A stretch of 64,000 bases of DNA from Catellatospora citrea. GTDB lineage: Bacteria > Actinomycetota > Actinomycetes > Mycobacteriales > Micromonosporaceae. The position numbers and the translations under genes are program-made. A model generated the notes under the pieces. It had not been told where the DNA came from. It saw only the letters and a program-made list of their open reading frames with translations, and did not search any database. The stretch lies in the NCBI RefSeq assembly GCF_003610235.1, contig NZ_RAPR01000001.1, forward strand, positions 2,108,001-2,172,000, written 5' to 3'. Below, in pieces: positions 46,496 through 54,934 of the stretch. Positions within the stretch are counted from its first letter, which is position 1, and every line of letters begins with the position of its first letter.

Positions 46496-47659
46496 TCAGC
46501 TCTTCGGGAGCTGGGTCGGGTTCGCCCAGGCGCCGTCCTTGGCGACGAACGCCCAGATCGAGACCTGCGCCGGGTCGAGCTCGCCGTTGGCCTCCCACTT
46601 GTAGGTCACACCGGTGGCGGTGCCGACCCCGTTGTAGGTGCCCAGGAACGCCTGCATGTCGGCGCGGGTGGTCTTGCCGGCCTTGAAGCCCTCCAGGAAC
46701 ACCTTGGTCAGGTCGTACGCCACGTCGGCGTACACGCCCGGGTCGGTGCCGAACTTGGCCTTGAAGTCGGCCACGAAGTTGCCCTTGGCCGCGGTGGCCG
46801 GGCCACACGGGCAGGTCACGACCGCGCCCTCGACGTCAGCCTTGCCGGTCACGCTCAGCATGTTGGCGTCGTAGAGGCCGTCGCCACCGATGAAGGTGCC
46901 CTTGAAGCCGCCGGCACGCAGCTGCTTCAGGAACGGGGCCGCCTCCGGGGTGTAACCACCGTAGAACACCGCGGTCGCGCCGCTGTTCTTGACGGCCGTC
47001 ACGACCGGGCCGAACTCGACCTGCTTCTCGGTGACCTTGTTCTTGCCGACGACAGCGGCGCCGAGGATCTTCTCGACCTCGTCACGCAGGCCGGTGCCGT
47101 ACGCGGACTGGTCGTCGACGAGGTAGACCTTGTCCGCCTTGGCGACGTCCTTCAGGTAGCGGCCGATGGCCGGGCCCTGCGACAGGTCGTTGCCGACGCC
47201 ACGGTGGAAGATCTTCCAGCCCTTGCTGTTCAGGCTCGGGCGGGTGGCGGACTGCGTGATGATCGGCAGACCGGCCTTGTCGAAGATCGGGTTGGCGACC
47301 TCGGACTCACCCGAGAACGCCGGGCCGACCACACCGATGATCTTCTCGTCGGCGACGGCGGCGGTCGCCAGCGGGGCGGCCTTGTCGCCGGAGCCCTGCG
47401 AGTCGAAGGGCACCAGGGTGACGTTGGCACCGGGGTTGGCCGCGTTGTACTCGGCGATCGCCAGCTCGGCGCCGTTCTTGCCCGGCGTCACGAGACCGGC
47501 GGCGTCACCGGTGAGGGCGCCGAAGAAACCGATCTTCAGACCCGAAACGGTGCTGCCACCATTGGTCGCCGGCTCTTCCTTCTTGCATGCAGCGGCGCCA
47601 CCGGCGACGAGCGCCAAAATGGCGACGCCTCCGAGCACCCGCGCGAGTCGTTGCCTCAA
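46496..47659 (-). CDS. livK: Branched-chain amino acid ABC transporter substrate-binding lipoprotein LivK
   Basis: This 387-residue periplasmic-binding-fold protein has a lipobox (ALVAGGAAAC, C25), then LKIGFFGALTGDAAG, DEKIIGVVGPAFSGES, and KVYLVDDQSAYGTGL. It binds leucine, isoleucine or valine outside the membrane. The start is TTG at 47657-47659, supported by GGAGGAGGG eight bases before it. It heads the livKHMGF operon behind a candidate repressor operator. Confidence 0.93.
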   Translation of the reverse strand: MRQRLARVLGGVAILALVAGGAAACKKEEPATNGGSTVSGLKIGFFGALTGDAAGLVTPGKNGAELAIAEYNAANPGANVTLVPFDSQGSGDKAAPLATAAVADEKIIGVVGPAFSGESEVANPIFDKAGLPIITQSATRPSLNSKGWKIFHRGVGNDLSQGPAIGRYLKDVAKADKVYLVDDQSAYGTGLRDEVEKILGAAVVGKNKVTEKQVEFGPVVTAVKNSGATAVFYGGYTPEAAPFLKQLRAGGFKGTFIGGDGLYDANMLSVTGKADVEGAVVTCPCGPATAAKGNFVADFKAKFGTDPGVYADVAYDLTKVFLEGFKAGKTTRADMQAFLGTYNGVGTATGVTYKWEANGELDPAQVSIWAFVAKDGAWANPTQLPKS

Positions 47660-47725
47660 GGCTAGAACCCTCCTCCATCCGAGATCCGGACCCGCCGCCG
47701 CCACTGTGCGCGCAGCAAGACCGGA

Positions 47726-47783
47726 ACAGATCGTGAACCACGATCTGGCCTGGGACGTTATCCCACTCACACCCGGATCGGTA
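47726..47783 (-). promoter_or_regulatory. Candidate livK promoter and palindromic operator
   Basis: On the minus strand TTACCG (47778-47783) and GATAAC (47756-47761) are 16 bases apart. A perfect palindrome CAGATCGTG-AAC-CACGATCTG (plus-strand order, 47726-47746) begins about ten bases beyond the -10 element, over the likely transcription start, where a repressor would bind. The promoter boxes are weak matches; the palindrome is certain as sequence. Confidence 0.55.
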
Positions 47784-47859
47784 AGACCTCGCCTAAGGGT
47801 TGACCCAACCGTTACGTGAGCAGCGCCATTCGGGCGTACCCCCCGGTGACCTGCGAGTA

Positions 47860-49029
47860 TCATCCATGCTTCGCCGGCAGGTCCGTGATCCACACGTGCG
47901 CCCCGGACCCGTCGTCGGCGATCACCAGAACCCGCCCGCCCGCCCCGGCGACCCCCGCGGCGGACACCCCGGCCGCGCGCAGCGGAGCAGGCGTTGCCAC
48001 CGACACCCAGCCCTGATCGGGTGACATGAGCCACAACCGGTACATCTCGCCATCCGAGACGGCAGCCAGCAGGCCCGCGTCCGCGACCGCCACACCGGCC
48101 ACCCACGCCACCGGCCCCGGCCGAGTCGACCCGAACGCGCCCGCGTCCGCCCACCCGCCGTCCGCCAGCCGCCACGCCCCGAACCGGTCCCCCCGCAGCC
48201 CCACCGCATGAGGCGTCCCGGCCACCACGGCCACCCGGTCGAACTGCTCGTACGCCGGCGACGCCGGGGCGGGCAGGCGGGTCCAGCGCTCGCCGTCCGG
48301 CGAGGTCCACGCCATCGCGTCGCGGTCGATGCGATCCGCGGGGCTCAGCGCCCCGACCATCAGCCAGCCGTCGGGCACCGGCAGCACGTCGTATGCCATC
48401 GTCTCGCCACGGGCGTCGCCCGCCAGCTCCGGCAGACCCTCCCGGATGGCGAACCCGGTCGCGTCCGGCGACAGCCACACCGCGGCCCCCGCCAGCCGGT
48501 TACCCGCGATCGCCCAGCCCCGCGGGCCGCCCGCCAGCCGGGCCGTGTTCACCGCGTCCGGACCCCCGTACAGCTGGAACCCGGCGATCACCTCGTGCAG
48601 CGGGCCGTCCGGTCCGCCGTACCACTGGGTCACCCGCGGGTTGCCGTGCGCGCCGCCGCTGCGCGCCCCCAGCATCGCGATCCGGTCGCCCCGGCAGCCC
48701 AGCGCGTAGATCACGGCCCGCTCGCCGTAGTAACTCGTGCCCAGGAACTCCAGCGACCGCCAGGTCTGCCCGTCCGCGCTCGTCCACGCCACGGGCCGGG
48801 TGACCCCGGCCGGATCGGCGAGCGCCCCCGACACGTACCACCGGCCGTCGCAGACCGTCGCGTCCCGCAGCACCAGGCGGCCCGCCGGACCGGGCGGCGC
48901 CGGCAGCGTCAGCTCGCGCCACGACGGGCGCAACTCGGGCGCGGGCATCGGGGACGGCGCGGCGGCGGTGCACCCGCCCGCCAGAGCGACCAGGAGCAGC
49001 AGCGCGACCGTGCGACGACCGGACAGCAT
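47860..49029 (-). CDS. Putative lipoprotein, repeat-containing (beta-propeller-like)
   Basis: This 389-residue protein has a clear lipoprotein signal (LLLVALAGGC, C20) and repeating units with SADGQTWRSL, SPDATGFAIREG and SPDGERWTRL motifs. These S-x-D-G-x-x-W blocks are typical of Asp-box/beta-propeller repeats. It should be anchored outside the membrane. I do not recognise its function. It lies upstream of livK on the same strand, but the livK promoter makes it a separate unit. Confidence 0.75.
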   Translation of the reverse strand: MLSGRRTVALLLLVALAGGCTAAAPSPMPAPELRPSWRELTLPAPPGPAGRLVLRDATVCDGRWYVSGALADPAGVTRPVAWTSADGQTWRSLEFLGTSYYGERAVIYALGCRGDRIAMLGARSGGAHGNPRVTQWYGGPDGPLHEVIAGFQLYGGPDAVNTARLAGGPRGWAIAGNRLAGAAVWLSPDATGFAIREGLPELAGDARGETMAYDVLPVPDGWLMVGALSPADRIDRDAMAWTSPDGERWTRLPAPASPAYEQFDRVAVVAGTPHAVGLRGDRFGAWRLADGGWADAGAFGSTRPGPVAWVAGVAVADAGLLAAVSDGEMYRLWLMSPDQGWVSVATPAPLRAAGVSAAGVAGAGGRVLVIADDGSGAHVWITDLPAKHG

Positions 49030-49095
49030 GGCCCGATGGTAGGCGCGCCGCCGCGACCGCGCTGACCCCAGCCGCGGCGCACGCCCCTGAGCTGC

Positions 49096-49707
49096 TTACT
49101 CGGCCGACTCCGCGGCCGCTGCCTCGACGATGATCCGCTCGGCGACCTCGCGCATCGTCAGGCGGTGATCCATCGCGGTGCGCTGGATCCACTTGAACGC
49201 CTGCGGCTCGTTCATGCCGTACTGCGTCATCAGCGCGCCCTTGGCCCGCTCGACGGCCTTGCGGGTCTCCAGCCGGTCGTTCAACCCGGCGACCTCGGCC
49301 TCGAGAGCCGCCACCTCGGCGAACCGGGACAGCGCGATCTCGATGGCCGGCACCAGGTCACTCTGCTGGAAGGGCTTGACCAGGTATGCCATCGCGCCCG
49401 CGGCGCGGGCCCGCTCGACCAGGTCGCGCTGGCTGAACGCGGTCAGGATGATCACCGGGGCGATGCGCGCGCCGGCGATCCGCTCCGCGGCGGCCAGGCC
49501 ATCCATGATCGGCATCTTGATGTCCAGGATGCACAGGTCGGGGTGCAACTCCTCGGCCAGCTTCACCGCGGTCTCGCCGTCACCGGCCTCGCCGACCACG
49601 TCGTAGCCCTCCTCGCCGAGCATCTCGGCCAGGTCCAGCCTGATCAGCGCCTCGTCCTCCGCGATCAGCACGCGCTTGCGCACGACACCAGCCTGCTTCT
49701 CGGTCAC
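49096..49707 (-). CDS. ANTAR-domain response regulator (PdtaR/Rv1626-like)
   Basis: This 203-residue regulator has a receiver domain (RKRVLIAEDEALIRLDL, phosphoacceptor D62 in ILDIKMP, conserved K in YLVKPF) and a C-terminal ANTAR domain (RKAVERAKGALMTQYGMNEPQAFKWIQRTAM) that binds RNA dual hairpins and prevents termination. In mycobacteria the homologue is controlled by the kinase PdtaS; no kinase gene is adjacent here. GTG at 49705-49707 gives the length closest to PdtaR; GTG at 49723-49725 is an alternative. A conserved neighbour of pyk and liv genes in actinobacteria. Confidence 0.9.
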   Translation of the reverse strand: MTEKQAGVVRKRVLIAEDEALIRLDLAEMLGEEGYDVVGEAGDGETAVKLAEELHPDLCILDIKMPIMDGLAAAERIAGARIAPVIILTAFSQRDLVERARAAGAMAYLVKPFQQSDLVPAIEIALSRFAEVAALEAEVAGLNDRLETRKAVERAKGALMTQYGMNEPQAFKWIQRTAMDHRLTMREVAERIIVEAAAAESAE

Positions 49708-49781
49708 CGGAACCACAACCCCCACACCACGAATGCCGTTTGCCTACCCGGCAGCCTAGTCGGGTACCATGACCCAAGCTC

Positions 49782-49868
49782 GCCGGGATGGCGCAACAGG
49801 CTGACGCGATCGTCTCAAACACGATTGCCCGAAAGGGCATGCGGGTTCGAATCCCGTTCCCGGCACCA
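49782..49868 (+). tRNA. tRNA-Leu (CAA)
   Basis: This is a class II tRNA of 87 bases. The acceptor arms GCCGGGA and TCCCGGC are followed by A and an encoded CCA at 49866-49868. The anticodon loop CTCAAAC lies between ATCGT and ACGAT, giving anticodon CAA. The long variable arm is TGCCCGAAAGGGCA, and the T-loop GGTTCGAATCC is intact. Confidence 0.97.
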
Positions 49869-49899
49869 ATGTCGTACAGCTGTTCGATAATCGACTGCT

Positions 49900-50643
49900 G
49901 TGCACCCCCTAGCCATTCGCCATCAGGCTCGGCTCGAGCACCGTAACGGGTCGTCGATCAGCTCGATCGCCGCCCGCCTCGGCCTCCCCTATCAGACGGT
50001 GCGCACGTGGTGCCGCGACGATGGAGCACCAGACAGCCAGTTCACCGAGGACCGGTGCTTTCGATGCCGCGACTCCGCGCCGGCAGACCATGGGCAGTAC
50101 TCCTACCTGCTGGGCCTTTATCTGGGCGACGGCCACCTGGTCACCTCCGCGAAGGTTCCGGTGCTGCGGATCTACTGCACGGCGACCTACACCGACCTCC
50201 TGGACCAGGCAGAAATGGCGATGCTCGCCACACTGGCGAATCGCGTCCAACGCATCCGGCAGAAGGGATGCGTGAGCCTGCAGAGCTACTCGAAACACTG
50301 GACATGCCACTTCCCGCAGGCCGGCGCGGGCAAGAAGCATGAGCGAAAGATCGAACTCGAAGCCTGGCAGCGCGCCGTCGTCGGCGGCGACCCTGGGATG
50401 TTCCTTCGCGGACTGTTCCACTCGGACGGATGCCGCGTGCTCAACCGGATCACCAAGGCCGGCCGGACCTACGAGTACCCCCGCTACCTGTTCGCCAACG
50501 AGTCCGCGGACATCCTCGGCCTGTGCGGCTGGGCGCTGGACCTGCTCGGCGTGGCCTGGCGGCTGAACCGCCGCAACTCGCTGTCGGTGGCCCGCCGCGA
50601 CGCTGTCGCCCTGCTCGACGAGCACGTCGGCCCGAAGTCCTGA
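49900..50643 (+). CDS. Stand-alone LAGLIDADG endonuclease-like protein with N-terminal HTH
   Basis: This 247-residue protein has an N-terminal helix-turn-helix (SISSIAARLGLPYQTVRTW), a CFRC zinc-like pair, and two LAGLIDADG-type helices: YLLGLYLGDGHL at about 69-80 and FLRGLFHSDGCR at 168-179. Each keeps an acidic catalytic residue. It resembles a family common in actinobacteria and usually named only as a regulator or homing endonuclease. The GTG start lies 31 bases after the tRNA-Leu gene. No intron or intein host is visible. The activity is inferred from motifs only. Confidence 0.8.
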   Translation: MHPLAIRHQARLEHRNGSSISSIAARLGLPYQTVRTWCRDDGAPDSQFTEDRCFRCRDSAPADHGQYSYLLGLYLGDGHLVTSAKVPVLRIYCTATYTDLLDQAEMAMLATLANRVQRIRQKGCVSLQSYSKHWTCHFPQAGAGKKHERKIELEAWQRAVVGGDPGMFLRGLFHSDGCRVLNRITKAGRTYEYPRYLFANESADILGLCGWALDLLGVAWRLNRRNSLSVARRDAVALLDEHVGPKS

Positions 50644-50718
50644 GCGCTCCCGATCCGCCTCGCAGGCCCGCCCTGTCGCCCGTGGTCACCGGCACGTCGC
50701 GTACACCATCCTAGGAAT

Positions 50719-50760
50719 CCAGCCCACAACTGACCGTCGGAGCGGTCGATCGCGGGCTGG
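50719..50760. terminator. Hairpin between endonuclease and TauE genes
   Basis: Outer arms CCAGCCC / GGGCTGG enclose an inner GACCG(6)CGGTC stem, in the convergent gap ten bases before the transporter stop. Confidence 0.65.
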
Positions 50761-50770
50761 ACAGTGCGGG

Positions 50771-51673
50771 TCAGGCGGCCGGGACGAGTTCCGGCTCGGC
50801 GGTGACCGCGGGCTGCGCAGCGCGGGCACGACGCCAGGCGCTCACCGAGAACCCGATGGCGACAGCCCAGAGCACCGCCGCGAGCGGGTAGGCGTACGGC
50901 CCGAGCTCGGGTTCGACCTTGAACACGCGCAGCAGGCTGCGCGTGTTGACGAGCACGATGAGCCCGCCCACGAACGCGCCGAGCAGCTGTGCGGGCACGT
51001 GGCGGACCAGCCAGGCGGCGATCGGCGCGGCGATCACGCCGCCGGCGAGCAGCGCGGCCACGGTCGGCAGCACGAAGCCTTCGGAGCCGAGGCCGAGCAG
51101 GAAGCCGATGCTGGCGGCGCCGGCGACGAGGAACTCGGAGGTGCCGACGGAGCCGATGACCTTGCGGGGTTCCATGCTGCCGGAGGCGAGCAGCGTGGGT
51201 GTGGCGACGGGGCCCCACCCTCCCCCGCCGGTGGCGTCGATGAAGCCGGCGAACAGGCCGAGCGGGGCGAGGAAACGGCGGGGCAGTTCGCGGGGTCGGG
51301 TGGGCCGCAGCGGGCGGGCGAAGCGGAACAGTAGGTATGCGCCGAGCGCGAGCAGGATGCCGGCCGTCCATGGGATGGCGGATTCGGTGGAGATGCTGCT
51401 CAGGACGGTGGCTCCGGCGAAGGCGCCGACGGCGCCGGGCAGGGCGATGTTGCGTACGACGCGCCAGTCGACGTTGCCGAAGCGCCAGTGGGAGATGCCC
51501 GAGGCGAGGGTGGTGCCGACCTCGGCGAGGTGCACGGAGGCGGAGGCGGCGGCCGGGGAGATGCCGGCGATGAGGAGCAGGGTGCTGGAGGTGACGCCGT
51601 ATGCCATGCCCAAGGACCCATCGACGAGCTGGGCGGCGAGCCCCACCAACGCCATGACCAGCAGTTTCCGCAC
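50771..51673 (-). CDS. TauE/SafE-family transporter (sulfite/organosulfonate exporter-like)
   Basis: This 300-residue membrane protein has about eight helices in two TauE repeats: VGLAAQLVDGSLGMAYGVTSS early, and LGLFAGFIDATGGGGWGPVATPTL at the start of the second half. The family transports sulfite, sulfonates or related anions. GTG at 51671-51673 has AGGGGG before it. An Rrf2 regulator lies directly upstream on the same strand, and a candidate operator covers the -10 element, which suggests sulfur-responsive control. Confidence 0.9.
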   Translation of the reverse strand: MRKLLVMALVGLAAQLVDGSLGMAYGVTSSTLLLIAGISPAAASASVHLAEVGTTLASGISHWRFGNVDWRVVRNIALPGAVGAFAGATVLSSISTESAIPWTAGILLALGAYLLFRFARPLRPTRPRELPRRFLAPLGLFAGFIDATGGGGWGPVATPTLLASGSMEPRKVIGSVGTSEFLVAGAASIGFLLGLGSEGFVLPTVAALLAGGVIAAPIAAWLVRHVPAQLLGAFVGGLIVLVNTRSLLRVFKVEPELGPYAYPLAAVLWAVAIGFSVSAWRRARAAQPAVTAEPELVPAA

Positions 51674-51710
51674 GGTGGTCGCCCCCTACCTGATCCCGAG
51701 CTTCTTGGTA

Positions 51711-51747
51711 TTTCCGATCAGTTTAATAGGAAAGGTAGGGAAGGCAA
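51711..51747 (-). promoter_or_regulatory. Candidate promoter and Rrf2 operator of the TauE gene
   Basis: On the minus strand TTGCCT (51742-51747) and TAAACT (51720-51725) are 16 bases apart. An inverted repeat TTTCC(13)GGAAA (51711-51733) spans the -10 element, and the stretch is notably AT-rich. The upstream Rrf2 gene is the obvious candidate regulator. Confidence 0.55.
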
Positions 51748-51792
51748 GACACGGTCGTCGAAAAAACTGGTGAGGCGAGCTGTCCGGAATCG

Positions 51793-52230
51793 TCAGGAGG
51801 CGGCCAGCGGCAGCCGGCCGGCGACCGGCTCCGGCAGCACCCCGGCGATGACGTGCGCGATGGTGACCTGGGTCAGGATCGCCCGCTCCGACTCCTCCAC
51901 CGCCGTCCACACCTGCTGCAGCGCCTGCGCCGCGCCCAGCGGGACGTCGGCCTGTGCGGCTCGGGGCGAGCCGAGCGGCCCGTCGATGACCTCGACGACC
52001 TCGACCAGGGAGATCTGTTCGGCGGGCCGGGCCAGCCAGTAGCCGCCCTCCGGCCCACGCTGGGCGAACACGATGCCGCCGCGGCGCAGCTGCAGCAGGA
52101 TGCTCTCGCAGAACTTCGGCGGGATCTCCTGCGCGCGGGCAATCCGCTCCGAGGTGACCGGGCCGTCGCCCCCGGAGGCGAGCTCGATCACGGCGCGAAG
52201 GGCGTAATCGACACGGGCGGACAGTCGCAT
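51793..52230 (-). CDS. Rrf2-family transcriptional regulator
   Basis: This 145-residue regulator begins MRLSARVDYALRAVIELAS, the classic Rrf2 winged-helix start, then ERIARAQEIPPKFCESILLQLRRGGIV and GPEGGYWLARPA. The cysteine cluster that holds Fe-S in IscR/NsrR is missing: the region reads SPRAAQADVPLGAAQALQ. It is therefore more like CymR-type, metabolite-responsive members. It precedes the TauE gene by 119 bases on the same strand. The start is ATG at 52228-52230. Confidence 0.9.
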   Translation of the reverse strand: MRLSARVDYALRAVIELASGGDGPVTSERIARAQEIPPKFCESILLQLRRGGIVFAQRGPEGGYWLARPAEQISLVEVVEVIDGPLGSPRAAQADVPLGAAQALQQVWTAVEESERAILTQVTIAHVIAGVLPEPVAGRLPLAAS

Positions 52231-52300
52231 GCCCCGATTATCGCCCGAACTGATCACTCCCCCACCCGAACCGACCCCACCCCGTGACCCACCCCACCCA

Positions 52301-52383
52301 TGATCACGACGATCTTGCGCGAGCTGTTGACCTTTTGCCCGTTTTGGGCGTGTCATACCCACAGTTCCCGCAAGATCGCCGCC
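52301..52383. repeat. Palindromic intergenic repeat, family B copy 2 (inverted orientation)
   Basis: The minus strand reads GCGATCTTGCGGGAACTGTG, GGTATGACACGCCCAAAACG, and ends CGCGCAAGATCGTCGTGATC, closely matching copy 1 at 14464-14540 through arms and loop. It lies between the Rrf2 start and the tesB end. Confidence 0.85.
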
Positions 52384-52419
52384 GGGGAGGCGGGGCGGCG
52401 GGGCGGGGCGGGGGTGGGG

Positions 52420-53298
52420 TTAGGCGCCGACGGGGCGGAGGAGGCCTTCTTGGGAGGCGGTGGCTATGTGGCGGCCGTCGCGGGTGAACATGCGGCCGGT
52501 GGCCAGGCCGCGGCTGCCGGAGGCGGAGGGGCTGGAGCAGTCGTAGAGGAACCACTCGTCGGCGCGGAAGGGGCGGTGGAACCAGAGGGCGTGGTCGAGG
52601 CTGGCGCCGATGACGCCGCCGGGGCCCCAGACCTCGCCGTGCACCGACAGGACCGCGTCGAGCAGGGTCAGGTCGGAGAGGTAGGTCAGGGCGCAGGCGT
52701 GCAGGAGCGGGTCGTCGGGCAGCTTGCCGTCCAGGCGCATCCACACCCGCTGCAGGTCGTTGGCGACCCGCTTGCCGGGGCGCACCCAGCCGGGCTCGTT
52801 GACGTAGCGCACGTCCATGGGGCGGGGCAGGATCTTCCAGATGCCCAGGCGCTCCGGGTACGGCGTCAACCGGTCGGTCATGGTCGGCAGCTCGTCGGGG
52901 CCGGGCACGTCCACCGGGGCCGGGTCGTGGTGGTCCAGGCCCTCCTCGCGCACCTGGAACGAGGCCGACATCAGGAAGATCGGCTTGCCGCGCTGCATCG
53001 CCACCGAGCGGCGCACCGAGAACGAGCGCCCGTCGCGGATCTTCTCCACGTGGTAGTCGATCGGCTCGGCCATGTTGCCGGCGCGGACGAAGTAGCCGTG
53101 CAGCGAGTGCACGTGGCGCGACGTCTCGACGGTGCGCCCCGCCGCGACCAGGGCCTGCGCGGCGACCTGGCCGCCGTAGACGCGCGGCGGCCCGATCGGC
53201 GGGTTCTGGCCCCGGAAGACGAGATCGTCGACCGGGGCCAGGTCCAGCAGCTCGACCAGGCTGTCCACGGCGGCCTGACCGGTGATGGGCTCGCTCAT
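52420..53298 (-). CDS. tesB: Acyl-CoA thioesterase II
   Basis: This 292-residue double hot-dog thioesterase has FRGQNPPIGPPRVYGGQVAAQAL near residue 28, SLHGYFVRAGN in the first half and GASLDHALWFHRPF plus ASQEGLLRP in the second, supplying the Asp and Gln of the TesB active site. It hydrolyses medium to long acyl-CoA in the cytoplasm. It follows pyk at 48 bases on the same strand. Confidence 0.93.
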   Translation of the reverse strand: MSEPITGQAAVDSLVELLDLAPVDDLVFRGQNPPIGPPRVYGGQVAAQALVAAGRTVETSRHVHSLHGYFVRAGNMAEPIDYHVEKIRDGRSFSVRRSVAMQRGKPIFLMSASFQVREEGLDHHDPAPVDVPGPDELPTMTDRLTPYPERLGIWKILPRPMDVRYVNEPGWVRPGKRVANDLQRVWMRLDGKLPDDPLLHACALTYLSDLTLLDAVLSVHGEVWGPGGVIGASLDHALWFHRPFRADEWFLYDCSSPSASGSRGLATGRMFTRDGRHIATASQEGLLRPVGA

Positions 53299-53346
53299 GT
53301 CACTTCCGTTCGCGCGGGCCGAGCGTCGCTCGGCGTCGCGCTCACC

Positions 53347-54804
53347 CTAGCTCTGGGCCGGCTGGGCCGCCTGGGCCAGGGTCTGCGGCATGGCCAGCGA
53401 GCCGAGCTGGTGCACGCGCAGGGTGTTGGTGGAGCCGGGGGTGCCGGGCGGGCTGCCCGCGACGACCACCACGTAGTCGCCGACGTTGGCCCGGCCGAGG
53501 CTGAGCAGGCGCTCGTCGACCTGGCGGAACATGTCGTCGGTGTGGTGCACGAACGGCATCAGGAAGGTCTCCACGCCCCAGGCGAGCGCGAGCTGGTCGC
53601 GCACCGCGGGTTCGGGGGTGAAGGCCAGCAGCGGCAGTTCGCAGTGCAGGCGGGCGAGCCGGTGCACGGTGTCGCCGGTGACGGTGAACGCGACCAGCGC
53701 CTTCGCGCCGACGGCGCGGGCGATCTGCGAGGCCGCCACGGTGAGCGCGCCGCCGCGGGTCCGCGGGTCGTGCTGCAGCCGCGGCACGGCGATCTGCCCG
53801 GCCTCGGTGGTCGTGATGATCTTCGCCATGGTGCTGACGGTCAGCACCGGGTACTTGCCGACGCTGGTCTCGCCGGAGAGCATCACCGCGTCCGCGCCGT
53901 CGAGCACGGCGTTGGCGACGTCGGAGGCCTCGGCGCGGGTGGGCCGCGAGTTCTCGATCATGGAGTCGAGCATCTGCGTGGCCACGATGACCGGCTTGGC
54001 GTACTCGCGTCCGAGCTGGACGGCCCGCTTCTGCACCAGGGGCACCTGGTCGAGGGGGAGCTCGACGCCGAGGTCGCCGCGGGCGACCATGAGGCCGTCG
54101 AAGGCGTCCACGATGGCCTCGAGGTTGTCGACCGCCTCGGGCTTCTCGATCTTCGCGATGACCGGGCGGACGATGCCCATCTCGTGCATGATCGCGTGGA
54201 CCAGCTTGATGTCCTCGGGCGAGCGCACGAACGACAGCGCGATGAGGTCGACCCCCAGCGCCAGCGCGAAGCGCAGGTCCTCGGCGTCCTTCTCGGACAT
54301 GGCGGGCACCGACACGGCCACGTTCGGCAGTGAGACGCCCTTGTTGTTGGAGACCGGCCCGCCCTCGATGACGAGGCAGCGGATGTCCGGTCCGGTCACG
54401 GCCGTCACCTCGACGGCGACTTTGCCGTCGTCGATGAGCAGGCGGTCGCCGGCCTTGACCTCGGCCGGCAGCTTCCGATAGGTGCAGGAGACCCGGTCGG
54501 CCGTGCCAAGGATGTCGTCGCTGGTGATGACAACACTGTCACCGGTACGCCACTCGTGGGGGCCGTCCGCGAACTTACCAAGTCTGATCTTCGGACCCTG
54601 CAGGTCGGCCAGCGTCGCCACAGCCTTGCCGGTGGCGGCCGACACCTCACGGACCCGCAGGTAGGCCTGCTCGTGGTCGGCGTGGGAGCCGTGGCTGAAG
54701 TTCATGCGGGCGACGTCCATCCCGGCCTCGACGAGCCCGCGGAGGCGCTCGGGGGACCAGGTGGCAGGTCCGAGAGTACAGACGATCTTTGCGCGGCGTG
54801 TCAC
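53347..54804 (-). CDS. pyk: Pyruvate kinase
   Basis: This 485-residue glycolytic enzyme converts phosphoenolpyruvate and ADP to pyruvate and ATP. Visible are RRAKIVCTLGPAT, GMDVARMNFSHG, LADLQGPKIRLG, the catalytic-loop IAKIEKPEAVDNL, MVARGDLGVELP and TQMLDSMIENSRPTRAEASDVANAV. The C-terminal domain ends LPLLAFTPEP and GTPGSTNTLRVHQLG. GTG at 54802-54804 starts MTRRAKIV; an earlier in-frame codon at 54879 is unlikely. The ribosome site is weak. Confidence 0.96.
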   Translation of the reverse strand: MTRRAKIVCTLGPATWSPERLRGLVEAGMDVARMNFSHGSHADHEQAYLRVREVSAATGKAVATLADLQGPKIRLGKFADGPHEWRTGDSVVITSDDILGTADRVSCTYRKLPAEVKAGDRLLIDDGKVAVEVTAVTGPDIRCLVIEGGPVSNNKGVSLPNVAVSVPAMSEKDAEDLRFALALGVDLIALSFVRSPEDIKLVHAIMHEMGIVRPVIAKIEKPEAVDNLEAIVDAFDGLMVARGDLGVELPLDQVPLVQKRAVQLGREYAKPVIVATQMLDSMIENSRPTRAEASDVANAVLDGADAVMLSGETSVGKYPVLTVSTMAKIITTTEAGQIAVPRLQHDPRTRGGALTVAASQIARAVGAKALVAFTVTGDTVHRLARLHCELPLLAFTPEPAVRDQLALAWGVETFLMPFVHHTDDMFRQVDERLLSLGRANVGDYVVVVAGSPPGTPGSTNTLRVHQLGSLAMPQTLAQAAQPAQS

Positions 54805-54934
54805 GACGGGCAAGCCTAGTCCTCTGATGTGACCTAGGTTGCAACGGGGCGTCACCGTCTCGACAAATCCCGGATACACGGGAGAGACTGACCGATCGTT
54901 CAGTCGGCGGAAACGGGACGTTCGATGCGAGGTC

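Noticed and set aside
39836..47659. The two amino-acid transporters as one long operon
   Set aside because: A T-tract terminator at 42700-42757 and a separate start for the polar amino-acid operon at 42607 divide them.
49782..50643. tRNA-Leu with a neighbouring nuclease gene as a sign of an integrated genomic island
   Set aside because: No integrase, no duplicated tRNA 3' end nearby, and normal housekeeping genes resume at once.
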